From assembly GCF_003386535.1 (NCBI RefSeq), contig NZ_QTTN01000009.1, positions 62,001-126,000 of the forward strand: a DNA stretch of 64,000 nt, in the 5' to 3' direction. A model generated the notes under the pieces. It had not been told where the DNA came from and did not search any database. It worked only from the letters and a program-made list of their open reading frames with translations. Shown here one piece after another: positions 25,528 through 33,736 of this stretch. Each line of letters begins with the position of its first letter. The stretch's first letter is position 1. The position numbers and the translations under genes were made by a program. Origin of the DNA: Paenibacillus taihuensis (GTDB taxonomy: Bacteria; Bacillota; Bacilli; Paenibacillales; Paenibacillaceae).

Positions 25528-26475
25528 CTAGAATAACGCGCTGTCCCGGTCGTACAAGCGGATGATGGCATTCGATATAAGCACGAGCACGAATCCGACG
25601 AGCGACTGGTACAAGCCTGCCGCGGACGACATCCCGAAGTCGCCCATTTGCTTAAGCGAACGATAGATGTACGTGTCGATGACATCGGTTGCGCCGTACA
25701 GCACCCCGGATTGCATCGGAAGATTGTAGAACATCCCCCAGTCGCCGAAAGCGCCAAAGAACATTTTGCCTGCTTGCAGCAGAACAAGAATGAGCGTAAT
25801 CGGCATCAGCATCGGAACCGTAATCCGAATCGCTTGCTGGAACTTCGTGGCTCCATCCAGCTCGGCCGCCTCATAATACTCCGATGAGATGCCTGCGATG
25901 CCTGCTGCGTAGATAACCGCGAAATACCCGACATTCTTCCAGATGTAAGCCGCGGGGAGGATGAACCTCCAATAGAAGGGCTCGGAATACCACTGGACCG
26001 GTTCGATGCCAAAGGAACCGAGCAGCTGGTTCAAGATTCCCTTATCCATACTGAGAAAAGAGAACAGCAGATACTCCCCAACGACCCAGGACAGCAAGTA
26101 CGGCAGCAGCAGAATGCTCTTGTAAGCACCCGCTAACAGCCGGTTGCCGATGCTGTTAATGAGAATAGCGGCGATCAGCGCAAATCCAATCCCGGTTACC
26201 AGGAATACGAGATTGTATAAGATCGTATTTAAAGTCACTTGCAGAACGGTGTCCGACTGGAACATAAATTTGAAGTTCTCGAACCCGATCCACTTGCTCC
26301 CGCCGATCCCTTTGAACGGATTGAATTGTTGAAAGGCGATCACGACTCCCGCCATCGGAATGTAGTACATGATGATGATGTATAAGAGACCCGGCAGCAT
26401 CATCAAATAGAAAACTCTGTTCTTCAATAGCTCGCTTAGGACCGGTATCGTTCGACGTGCCTTAGCTCCCTGCAT
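25528..26475 (-). CDS. Sugar ABC transporter permease (LplB/MalF type)
   Basis: A 315-residue permease. It opens with FYLMMLPGLLYIIIMYYIPMAG, has the EAA loop YYEAAELDGATKFQQAIRITVPML, and ends RLYDRDSALF like the LplB protein at 10290. The start at 26475 has AAGGAGG seven bases upstream; earlier in-frame starts lack one. First gene of the importer unit, behind the membrane-bound AraC regulator and a terminator. Confidence 0.9.
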   Translation of the reverse strand: MQGAKARRTIPVLSELLKNRVFYLMMLPGLLYIIIMYYIPMAGVVIAFQQFNPFKGIGGSKWIGFENFKFMFQSDTVLQVTLNTILYNLVFLVTGIGFALIAAILINSIGNRLLAGAYKSILLLPYLLSWVVGEYLLFSFLSMDKGILNQLLGSFGIEPVQWYSEPFYWRFILPAAYIWKNVGYFAVIYAAGIAGISSEYYEAAELDGATKFQQAIRITVPMLMPITLILVLLQAGKMFFGAFGDWGMFYNLPMQSGVLYGATDVIDTYIYRSLKQMGDFGMSSAAGLYQSLVGFVLVLISNAIIRLYDRDSALF

Positions 26476-26644
26476 GGGAATCCTCCTTCGCTGCGTCATA
26501 GCGGTTGATGGGCTTATCATACGGTTTGGGCGGACGGATCGCATACAATAAAAAACCGTAAATTCACCGATTTCTCCGTTGATTGCGTCTCCAAAAAAGC
26601 GATTTTTCTTCTAAAAGCGGTTCAAACGGCCCGAGCGGAACAAA

Positions 26645-26686
26645 AAAGGCGATCGCAGCTGACTATAATCAGCTGACGGTCGCCTT
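26645..26686 (-). terminator. Rho-independent terminator after the AraC sensor gene
   Basis: AAGGCGATCGCAGCTGA pairs with TCAGCTGACGGTCGCCTT with one bulge. The minus strand continues into CCTTTTTTG, ten bases past the regulator stop. Confidence 0.85.
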
Positions 26687-26695
26687 CATAACAGG

Positions 26696-28918
26696 CTATG
26701 GAGAGGCCGGGGGCTTCTTCACGATGTTCAAGCGGTACTCCGTAAGCGAAACGCCGAAATACTTTTTGAAGGTGGTATAGAAGTAATTCGATTTCTCAAT
26801 CCCGCACTTCTCCAAAATATCGTTAATCGGCAGGCTCGTAGATTCCAGATAATATCGGATCTTCTCCATTCGAACCATCGTTATATACTCGGCGACTGAC
26901 TTGCCCGTTGTCGTCTTAAACAATTTGCCAAGGTACATGGAGGAGATGGATAGCTGTTCCGCGCAGCTGCTTAGCGATAGATTCATGTTCGGATAATGCT
27001 CCTCAATCAGCTCGATGGCCGATTGTACGATCTCGTTCTTCTTCTTGTCCTTGTTGCCATCCTTCAACTGCATAATCTCATCAATCAATTCGCCGAAGGA
27101 ACGCTCGATTTGCTCCAAAGTCTCAAACGAAGAGAAGTGGTTGAGAAACTCCAGCGTAATTCGGTTGATTCTGGCACTTGTATCCTCGTGAAGATGCTGA
27201 AGCGAATTGTAGATGGAGAAGGACAGATAGAGTATCGATCTCACGATGTTATCGTACGACGTAAGCGCAAGACTCTGCATGATGTCGCTATAGATTTCCT
27301 TCGCCGAGTCTCCGTTTCCAAGCCTGAGTGCATCGAGCAGCTGCTTCTCTTTGGACACTGGAAAATAGTACGGCCCCTCATCCACCTGCTTCAACACTTC
27401 CGGCGTAATGAGGCTCTCGTGCCCATAGATCAACCGATACATGGAGAGCTGCAGCGTTTCCTCATAGATCAGCTTCATCTGCTCATACGATTCGATCCTG
27501 TAGCCGAGCGTCCCGGAGACAGAGGTGCGGACGTACTTCTTGATGCTTGCTTGAATGTCCGCGACAATCGACCGGAATTTATCGTAGAGTTCTTCTTGAT
27601 TGAGCTCCGATTGATGCAAATCGGCCAGGACCGTAACTTGATCGGAACCGTTGCCCACAACCTCGCACTTGAACTGAGCCGACGTAATTTCTTTGGCAAT
27701 ATTCTCGATGGAGTACTTGAACAGTCCGCGGTCCTGCTCGCTATGCTTGCTAACGAAGGCCGGATAATCATCGATGCGTAGAATAAAGAGAAACAGCTTG
27801 TGCGTGAACGAAATATCGAAATGGAGTTCGCGCTCCTTCGCATGCACTTTCGCGAGCGGCAGCTGGGCGGAGGCGGAGATCATCTTATGAATAAATTCAT
27901 TCCTCAAGACTGCCGCGCTGTCCCGCTTCTGAGTTTCGAGCATCGTCGTTCGATCCTGCAGCACGGCAAATGGCCGGTAGAGCTTCTTCGAGGCGATAAT
28001 TGCAGCGATGAGACCCAGCATCAGTACGAGCAGGCAGAATATGAGCGTGATCCAGCCATTTCGCTGAACGCTTGAAAATACGGCACGGTACGGGGTCAAG
28101 CTGACAAACTTCCATTTCAATGCGGAAGAGGAAACATACGAAACCAGGTACTTCTTGCCGTCGATCTCATCTAGAATGGTGCCGGAAGGCGAAGCAGAGC
28201 CGGCGATTTCATCGGTATAAGCAGGCATGGAGACAGGCTGCATGAACATGCTTGAAGAAGGATGGCTGACGATTGTCCCTTTCTCGTCAATGACGAGAAT
28301 ATCGCCGCTGTCCTTGTTTGTTTTCTCATCCAGCGAAGAAATCGTAAGACGCAGCCAGTCCGCATCGACGTTCACAACGATGGCGTTGATGAGCTTCCCG
28401 GAGTTGTCGTTGGTGTCCACTAAAATGTACGTATACACGTTGTGGTTCTTGATTTTGCGCGGGATGGGGTACAGGATTGGTGCTTTCTTCGCCTGCACCT
28501 CATGAATGAGCCGCAGCGCTTCTTGATCTTCAAACACAGGTCCGTCGAAGAACGTGCTCGGCGGCGAGGAAATGACCGTATCGATCTTGCTATTGTAGAT
28601 GTAGGCGGAATAAATGTACGTATTGGGAATCGTTAAGGAATCCAGCGTCCGTATGGCATTGCCCGTCACAATAATATCCAGGTCATTGCTGTTGGCAAAG
28701 GCGATAATGTAGTTGTTTAAGGAGAGCGATTGGCTGAATTTCTTCGCGATGTTGTCCATGTAGACGGAGCTGTAGCTGATCTTGGAGAGCACATTCACAT
28801 TCGCTTCCTTGAGCAGCGAGATCGACGAGCTCTTGTAATTGTAGAAAAGCACGGAGGTAAGGATGACAATTAATGAAGTGATACAGACAACAAAGGACAG
28901 AAGCAGCTTCTTGTACAT
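26696..28918 (-). CDS. Membrane-bound AraC-type sensor-regulator
   Basis: A 740-residue one-component regulator. TM1 lies at about 4-25 and TM2 at about 289-310, with an extracellular Cache-like sensor between (YNSKIDTVISSPPSTFFDGP, GDILVIDEKGTIVSHP). A cytoplasmic linker follows, and the last hundred residues are an AraC domain (LSSCAEQLSISSMYLGKLFKTT, PINDILEKCGIEKSNYFYTTFKKYFG, then SLTEYR). It fuses in one chain the roles that YesM and YesN split in the other two importer loci, without a kinase or receiver domain. It is directly upstream of an importer, which it probably controls in response to an extracellular sugar. Confidence 0.9.
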   Translation of the reverse strand: MYKKLLLSFVVCITSLIVILTSVLFYNYKSSSISLLKEANVNVLSKISYSSVYMDNIAKKFSQSLSLNNYIIAFANSNDLDIIVTGNAIRTLDSLTIPNTYIYSAYIYNSKIDTVISSPPSTFFDGPVFEDQEALRLIHEVQAKKAPILYPIPRKIKNHNVYTYILVDTNDNSGKLINAIVVNVDADWLRLTISSLDEKTNKDSGDILVIDEKGTIVSHPSSSMFMQPVSMPAYTDEIAGSASPSGTILDEIDGKKYLVSYVSSSALKWKFVSLTPYRAVFSSVQRNGWITLIFCLLVLMLGLIAAIIASKKLYRPFAVLQDRTTMLETQKRDSAAVLRNEFIHKMISASAQLPLAKVHAKERELHFDISFTHKLFLFILRIDDYPAFVSKHSEQDRGLFKYSIENIAKEITSAQFKCEVVGNGSDQVTVLADLHQSELNQEELYDKFRSIVADIQASIKKYVRTSVSGTLGYRIESYEQMKLIYEETLQLSMYRLIYGHESLITPEVLKQVDEGPYYFPVSKEKQLLDALRLGNGDSAKEIYSDIMQSLALTSYDNIVRSILYLSFSIYNSLQHLHEDTSARINRITLEFLNHFSSFETLEQIERSFGELIDEIMQLKDGNKDKKKNEIVQSAIELIEEHYPNMNLSLSSCAEQLSISSMYLGKLFKTTTGKSVAEYITMVRMEKIRYYLESTSLPINDILEKCGIEKSNYFYTTFKKYFGVSLTEYRLNIVKKPPASP

Positions 28919-29079
28919 GTCGATCCCTCCTCGATCTAAAGTTCTCTATCAATTTTAGTAATGAATCCGGAAGGATGTAAAATATATAATCAGCTATATT
29001 ATATAGCCCGCACGGCATGCAAGAGTTCTTTGAATTGTAGCCATTTCTCTAAAAAGTAGAACTTTACCGGCAGAACGAA

Positions 29080-29106
29080 AAAAAAGCTCCAGAACGGAGC
29101 TCTTTT
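29080..29106 (-). terminator. Rho-independent terminator of the dehydratase operon
   Basis: AGCTCC pairs with GGAGCT around AGAAC, and the minus strand runs into TTTTTTTT. It lies nine bases past the dehydratase stop. Confidence 0.85.
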
Positions 29107-29114
29107 CTAGCTTC

Positions 29115-30212
29115 TTATCTCACCCGATACTCCTCAAAGTACCTCGGAAGAACGGTTGTCGACGCGCCCGGCATCTCAGGCAGCACATAGTGACCGTCCT
29201 TCACAGTAGCCGGTTCTTCGAAAATATGACGAATCCACGGGATATACTCCAGCATGATCGCGTTCTGCGTCGACGCGACGAGATGCTGATGGATCTGCCC
29301 CATATCCCCGACATGCGGGCAAATCGGCACATCGTAGGATGCAGCCAATCCCGCGACCTGCAGCCATTCCGTAATGCCGGCGACACGAGTTACGTCGACT
29401 TGGCAGTACTCGACTGCACCTTGATGAATGTAATCGCGGAAAGCATATTTGTTGTACACATGCTCGCCCAGCGCGATCGGAACGTTCAGCTCATCCGCCA
29501 GTTTCTTGTGACCCATGATGTCGTCCGGGTTCAGCGGCTCCTCGAGCCAGAAGAGATCGAACTCTTCAAGCTTCTTGCCCCAAGTCATCGCCGTATTGAT
29601 GTTCCATTGCTGGTTGACGTCGATCATGAAGATAACGTCGTCGCCGATCGCCTTGCGCACTGCTTTGCAGCGGTCGTAATCTTCACGCGGGTCTTGTTTG
29701 CCCACCTTGATCTTCACGCCGGTAAAGCCCGACTCCACGATCTCCGTCACGTCCTTGAGCAGGCGCTCCTTCGACCAGTTCAGCCAGCCGCCGTTCGTGT
29801 TGTACGCTTTGATCGGCTTGGACTTCGCACCGCCGAGCAGCTGCCAGAGCGGCTTGTTCGATGCCTTCGCCATGATGTCCCACAGCGCGATGTCGACTGC
29901 AGCAAGCGCCATATGCGTCACGCCGGCTCTGCCGATCCAATGCATCTTGCCGAAACGCATGTCATCCCACAGCGCTTTGACCATGAATGGATCTTTGCCA
30001 ATAAGCAGCGGCGCGTAGTATTTCTCAATCGTATCGACGATCATGTCGTCGCCGTGCGCGCATGTACCCGTATAGCCATACCCGACGTAGCCTTCATCGG
30101 TATAGATCCGAACACCGGCAAGCCCCCAATGCGTAGCGACGTTAATGGCATCTGTAATTGGCGGCGTGATCGGCACGTGCAGGGCAAACGGTTCGACTTT
30201 CGTAATTTTCAT
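29115..30212 (-). CDS. Mandelate racemase/muconate lactonizing (enolase superfamily) sugar acid dehydratase
   Basis: A 365-residue enolase-superfamily enzyme. The capping domain covers about 1-125. The barrel carries Lys167-x-Lys169 (GVKIKVGK), metal ligands Asp198 (IDVNQQW), Glu224 (WLEEP) and Glu250 (ALGEH), and an Asp273/His300 dyad (QVDVTRVAG, ICPHVGD). The KxK and His-Asp pairs define the mandelate racemase subgroup, mostly acid sugar dehydratases that turn aldonates into 2-keto-3-deoxy acids. Last gene of a GntR-SDR-dehydratase unit, which fits an oxidative pathway: SDR makes the lactone or acid, this enzyme dehydrates it. The exact sugar (for instance rhamnonate, fuconate or galactonate) cannot be read from sequence. 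Confidence 0.9.
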   Translation of the reverse strand: MKITKVEPFALHVPITPPITDAINVATHWGLAGVRIYTDEGYVGYGYTGTCAHGDDMIVDTIEKYYAPLLIGKDPFMVKALWDDMRFGKMHWIGRAGVTHMALAAVDIALWDIMAKASNKPLWQLLGGAKSKPIKAYNTNGGWLNWSKERLLKDVTEIVESGFTGVKIKVGKQDPREDYDRCKAVRKAIGDDVIFMIDVNQQWNINTAMTWGKKLEEFDLFWLEEPLNPDDIMGHKKLADELNVPIALGEHVYNKYAFRDYIHQGAVEYCQVDVTRVAGITEWLQVAGLAASYDVPICPHVGDMGQIHQHLVASTQNAIMLEYIPWIRHIFEEPATVKDGHYVLPEMPGASTTVLPRYFEEYRVR

Positions 30213-30266
30213 GAGTGATATCTCCCTTTTATGTAGTTATAAATATTGGATTGCTATTAATAGCTA

Positions 30267-31028
30267 TTAATAACCAAGCGATGCTCCGCCATCAACGGGA
30301 AGAGCAACGCCGGTAACGAAACCTGCTGCATCACTAGCCAGGAACAGAGTAGCCTGCGCGATTTCTTCCGAAGTCGCCGGTCTTCCCAGCGCGTGCATAT
30401 CATTGAGGTCTTGAACCGTCCGGGCTGGGTTATCCTGCTGCTGAATCCACTGCTCCAGTAACGGCGTCGTAACGCCGGCCGGACAAATGCTGTTCACTCT
30501 GACTCCGAATGGCGCGTAATCCAATGCCAGTGCCTTGGTCATGGCGTTCATGCCGCCTTTGGTCGCTGCATAGACCGGGTTCATCTTCTGGCCGATCAAG
30601 CCATTCAATGAAGACATGTTCACGATGGATCCGCGCGTCTTCTTGAGCTCCCCGATGGAGTGCTTGATCATCAGGAACACGCTCTTCAGATTCACATCGA
30701 AGATCCGGTCCCACTCTTCCACCTCGAATTCTTCCAGATATTTAGACATAATGGCGGCTGCGTTATTGACCACGATATCGATCTGTCCAAAAGTCTGCAG
30801 CGTCTCCTGAATCAGATGGCGGATATCCGCTTCCTTCGCCACGTCGGTCTTCACCGCAATGACGCTGAATCCGTCGGATTGCAACTGGTCAGCAACCCGG
30901 GCACCTTCCTTTTCACTGCGATTCGCAATGGCCACATTGGCCCCTTGCGCAGCGAACAAACGGACGATTGCTTCACCGATACCGGATGAGCCTCCGGTTA
31001 CGATGGCTGTTTTCCCCTTCAAAATCAT
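30267..31028 (-). CDS. Short-chain dehydrogenase/reductase (SDR)
   Basis: A 253-residue classical SDR. The cofactor site is TGGSSGIGEA (11-20) and NNAA (88-91); the catalytic set is Ser140 (NMSS), Tyr153 and Lys157 (YAATK); the tail PVDGGASLGY is standard. It resembles FabG-type enzymes in general form, but its place between a GntR regulator and a sugar acid dehydratase suggests a sugar dehydrogenase acting before dehydration. Its promoter region contains a palindrome shared with the GntR promoter. Confidence 0.9.
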   Translation of the reverse strand: MILKGKTAIVTGGSSGIGEAIVRLFAAQGANVAIANRSEKEGARVADQLQSDGFSVIAVKTDVAKEADIRHLIQETLQTFGQIDIVVNNAAAIMSKYLEEFEVEEWDRIFDVNLKSVFLMIKHSIGELKKTRGSIVNMSSLNGLIGQKMNPVYAATKGGMNAMTKALALDYAPFGVRVNSICPAGVTTPLLEQWIQQQDNPARTVQDLNDMHALGRPATSEEIAQATLFLASDAAGFVTGVALPVDGGASLGY

Positions 31029-31047
31029 CCTCTCGCGCCCCTCTCAA

Positions 31048-31066
31048 ATAATGTATCATACATGAT
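31048..31066. promoter_or_regulatory. Candidate GntR operator upstream of the SDR gene
   Basis: A near-perfect palindrome, ATNATGTATCATACATNAT, with core ATGTATCATACAT at 31051-31063. It lies between the GntR stop and the SDR start. An imperfect copy lies in the GntR promoter at 31772. Confidence 0.6.
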
Positions 31067-31083
31067 TTATGCGAAGGAAAAGC

Positions 31084-31749
31084 TTATACAAAGAACGCAC
31101 GCGTTCGTTTGTACGAGTTTTCCAAGTGATTCTTCAATGCTTGTTCGGCCGCCGCCACATCTCCCGACGACAAGCTGCTGACAATTTGCATATGTTCGTC
31201 CCACTCGGCCTGAATCAACTGATGATCCAGATCCGTGTGACTCACCGTCAAATAGCGTTGGATTTTCTCGATATACATTTGGATCAGCTGTCTTAACGAA
31301 TGGTTGCCGCAATAGTTCAGAATCAAGCCATGAAGGCTCTCGTTCATCTCTGCAACGATCTGAATCTTCTGCTCGCTTGTCGCGACTTCAGGAAGCGAGC
31401 AGCTATTCATCTCCACCTTCAGCTGCTCCAAGCTCGCAGACGGAATCTGTTGTGCGGCCTTTCGGATCGCCAAGCACTCCAATTCCATCCGGATCTCGAA
31501 CATCTCGTCCAGCTCCTGCAGCGACATCTTCGCGACATACATGCCTTTGAACGGTACCGTATCCACCAAGCCTTCCGCCGCTAAGCGGGATAACGCCTCG
31601 CGAATCGGAATATTGCTGACCTCGAGGTCGCGGGCAAGCTGATCGATGTTGATCTTCTCGCCGGATGCAATCTCGTGATTCAGAATCCGCGCCTTAATAA
31701 TGGCATAGACTTCATCCGTTAATACATAGCGATTTAAACCTTTGGACAT
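31084..31749 (-). CDS. GntR family (FadR/FCD subfamily) transcriptional regulator
   Basis: A 221-residue repressor-type regulator. The N-terminal winged helix has VYAIIKARILNHEIASGEKI, NIDQLARDLEVSNIPIREALSRL and VDTVPFKGMYVA. The C-terminal helical FCD ligand domain has MRxE-like IRMELECLAI, and metal-site histidines in MNESLHGLILN and DEHMQIVSSL. The ATG at 31749 follows GGAG at eight bases. First gene of the dehydratase unit; FCD regulators of sugar acid operons usually bind the acid or its derivative. Shared palindromes suggest autoregulation. Confidence 0.9.
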   Translation of the reverse strand: MSKGLNRYVLTDEVYAIIKARILNHEIASGEKINIDQLARDLEVSNIPIREALSRLAAEGLVDTVPFKGMYVAKMSLQELDEMFEIRMELECLAIRKAAQQIPSASLEQLKVEMNSCSLPEVATSEQKIQIVAEMNESLHGLILNYCGNHSLRQLIQMYIEKIQRYLTVSHTDLDHQLIQAEWDEHMQIVSSLSSGDVAAAEQALKNHLENSYKRTRAFFV

Positions 31750-31771
31750 TCTGCATCTCCACCACAATTTC

Positions 31772-31819
31772 ATATATCGTACATGATTTTAATTTAGCAA
31801 AAAGGGCTTTAATGTGCAA
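31772..31819 (-). promoter_or_regulatory. Promoter and operator of the GntR-SDR-dehydratase unit
   Basis: On the minus strand TTGCAC (31814-31819) and TAAATT (31791-31796) are 17 bases apart. Directly downstream lies ATATATCGTACAT (31772-31784, plus-strand reading), which matches the palindrome at 31051 at 11 of 13 positions. A repressor bound there would block the start region. Confidence 0.55.
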
Positions 31820-31829
31820 GACGCAGTAT

Positions 31830-31860
31830 AAAAAAAAGCTGGCGCTACAGCGTCCAGCTC
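31830..31860 (-). terminator. Rho-independent terminator of the TetR gene
   Basis: AGCTGG pairs with CCAGCT and CGCT with AGCG; the minus strand continues TTTTTTTATAC. It is just past the TetR stop codon. Confidence 0.8.
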
Positions 31861-31871
31861 ATTTCGTATAA

Positions 31872-32432
31872 TCACATCGGTCGCAATCCCGTCGTAACCG
31901 CGGCGTACAGCAGACGATCGATCTGCTCGCGTTTCGCTTCACTGGGATGACGCAGATAATAGCTGCATAAACCGTCCATCATCGATAGAATGCCTGCCGC
32001 GGCCATAGGTCCGTCTTCGGGCGGAATGCCTGCATCGATGAGAATATCAGCAATGAATTGATTATACGCGCTCCGTTCTTTCCGTACGGCCAGCAGCACG
32101 TCTTCCTCGATGCCGTTCGATATTTCATTAAAGAAAATATGGGCCAGCTCGCTGTATTCCAGGAAAAGATCCACGTTCAGCCGAATAACCGTCTCGATCT
32201 GCTCCCGAAGCGAACGATCGCGGTCAATCTCCGCCTTGATCGTTTCGGTGATCATCTGCAGCCCTTCCGTAATGAGCGCCTGGAACATCTGCGCCTTCCC
32301 CGGGAAATGATAGTACAGCGTCCCCTTGGCAACGCCGGCCTCCAGCGCGATCTCATCCATGCTCGACCGATGATAGCCGCTGCGCGAGAACATCCGTGCG
32401 GCCGCATCTAATATTTTGTCTCTGCTCATCAT
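31872..32432 (-). CDS. TetR family transcriptional regulator
   Basis: A 186-residue regulator. The N-terminal HTH is complete: KILDAAARMFSRSGYHRSSM, DEIALEAGVAKGTLYYHFPGKAQMF. The C-terminal helical ligand domain is divergent, as usual. It lies downstream of the P450 gene on the same strand. A perfect CTGACTAGTCAG palindrome occurs before both genes, so it probably represses itself and the P450. A second ATG at residue 2 is an equal start choice. Confidence 0.92.
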   Translation of the reverse strand: MMSRDKILDAAARMFSRSGYHRSSMDEIALEAGVAKGTLYYHFPGKAQMFQALITEGLQMITETIKAEIDRDRSLREQIETVIRLNVDLFLEYSELAHIFFNEISNGIEEDVLLAVRKERSAYNQFIADILIDAGIPPEDGPMAAAGILSMMDGLCSYYLRHPSEAKREQIDRLLYAAVTTGLRPM

Positions 32433-32452
32433 CCGTTACCCCCATAATCAAA

Positions 32453-32474
32453 CTGACTAGTCAGCTTGATTATA
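32453..32474 (-). promoter_or_regulatory. TetR promoter and operator
   Basis: The perfect palindrome CTGACTAGTCAG (32453-32464) lies directly downstream of a TATAAT box (minus strand, 32469-32474) and 21 bases before the TetR start codon. No good -35 was found; it would fall within the P450 gene. Confidence 0.65.
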
Positions 32475-33606
32475 CCTGAATTCTCATCCGCTTGACGCCG
32501 AACATCATATCGCTATTCAATCTCTCAAGCGGTCCGTCCTCGAGACGCTGTATACGCTCTAACCGATCGACGATAACATGGAGCGCCACCTTCGCTTCCA
32601 GCCGTGCCAGCATCGCCCCCAAGCAGAAATGAATGCCTTGACCGAAAGCCAGATGCGGGTTAGGGCTGCGCGTGACGTCGAATCGCTCCGGATCGGCGAA
32701 CACTCCTTCATCATGGTTTGCCGCTCCGATGAAGGCATATACTCGTTGCCCGGCTTGCATCGCATGCCCGTTCCAATCCATATCCGCCTTTACCCTGCGC
32801 TCCATGACCTGAACGGGCGAGCAGAAACGGAGTGTTTCCTCGATCGTTCCGGGAATCAGTCCCCGATCCCGGCGAAGTTCTCCGTAAGTTTCGGGGCTTC
32901 TCTCGAGGCACATGATCATCGACGAAATCAGATTAGTCGTCGTTTCATTCCCGGCGACAAGCAGCAGGATGCACATTCCGATCACTTCCAGCTCGCTAAG
33001 CCCGTTCTCATCCGCCATGCAGGACTGCATGAGCGCCGTAATCAAATCGTCCGTCGGCTGCTTGCTGCGGTCTTCGATCTGGATGCGGAAGTATGCTGCC
33101 ATCTCCTTCTGACATTGCAAGTAACGTGCATAATCGTTCCCAACGAGATCGTCGGACCAGCCCTTGAACAGCTCCCGGTCCTCCGATGGCACGCCGAGCA
33201 GCTCCGCGATAACGATAACCGGCAGCGGACTCGCGAATTCGCTGACGACTTCGAGGCTGCCCGAGGATGCGGCACGATCCAGCAATTCCTCCGCGATCTT
33301 CCGGATTTGCGGTTCCATGCCTTCTACGACCTTCGCGGAAAAGGCTTTCGCGATGAGCGATCTCATCTGCTTGTGTTTCGGCGGATCCCGCCGCAGGATG
33401 CTGCCTTCGATTGGTTCGTCCTCGCTCGGATTCTCTTGCATCTGTGAAGAGAAATGCTCGTAATCGGCAAGAATCCGCTTAACGCTGTCATGCGTGTAGA
33501 CGGACCATGATCCGCTATCGGAGTCGTACACCGCCGCTCCTGCCGCTCGTTGTTGTCTGTACCGTTCTAGAGGAAGCAAATCGTATTGGTTCAACCCACT
33601 CTTCAT
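32470..33606 (-). CDS. Cytochrome P450
   Basis: A 378-residue soluble bacterial P450. The I-helix motif is AGNETT (218-223), the ExxR pair is Glu257/Arg260, and the haem loop FGQGIHFCLG places the thiolate ligand at Cys328. HxxxR-like PPKHKQMRSL matches the C-helix haem-propionate contact. The I-helix Asn/Glu pattern and length resemble CYP107/CYP109-type enzymes of Bacillus that hydroxylate fatty acids or terpenoids. No ferredoxin or reductase gene is nearby. Its promoter has a TetR palindrome, so expression is probably inducible by a hydrophobic compound. Confidence 0.92.
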   Translation of the reverse strand: MKSGLNQYDLLPLERYRQQRAAGAAVYDSDSGSWSVYTHDSVKRILADYEHFSSQMQENPSEDEPIEGSILRRDPPKHKQMRSLIAKAFSAKVVEGMEPQIRKIAEELLDRAASSGSLEVVSEFASPLPVIVIAELLGVPSEDRELFKGWSDDLVGNDYARYLQCQKEMAAYFRIQIEDRSKQPTDDLITALMQSCMADENGLSELEVIGMCILLLVAGNETTTNLISSMIMCLERSPETYGELRRDRGLIPGTIEETLRFCSPVQVMERRVKADMDWNGHAMQAGQRVYAFIGAANHDEGVFADPERFDVTRSPNPHLAFGQGIHFCLGAMLARLEAKVALHVIVDRLERIQRLEDGPLERLNSDMMFGVKRMRIQV

Positions 33607-33625
33607 AACAACCCTCCATTTTTGT

Positions 33626-33672
33626 ACTGACTAGTCAGTTTAATTATGGAGTACGAGTAAATCCAGAGTCAA
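33626..33672 (-). promoter_or_regulatory. P450 promoter with TetR operator
   Basis: On the minus strand TTGACT (33667-33672) and CATAAT (33643-33648) are separated by 18 bases. ACTGACTAGTCAGT (33626-33639) follows at the expected transcription start. The core is identical to the palindrome before the TetR gene. Confidence 0.75.
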
Positions 33673-33673
33673 G

Positions 33674-33705
33674 AAAAACCTTCCAACGAATTTGTTGGAA
33701 GGTTT
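33674..33705 (-). terminator. Rho-independent terminator of the MMPL gene
   Basis: ACCTTCCAAC pairs with GTTGGAAGGT around GAATTT; the minus strand continues GGTTTTTCTTG. It lies about 30 bases past the MMPL stop codon. Confidence 0.85.
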
Positions 33706-33736
33706 GGGACAGCTTGCGTTAATTTAGAATGAAACT

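Noticed and set aside
29190-30218. A 342-codon open frame on the plus strand opposite the sugar acid dehydratase
   Set aside because: The minus-strand enzyme has all catalytic residues. The opposite frame has no recognisable motif and is a shadow of GC-rich codons.
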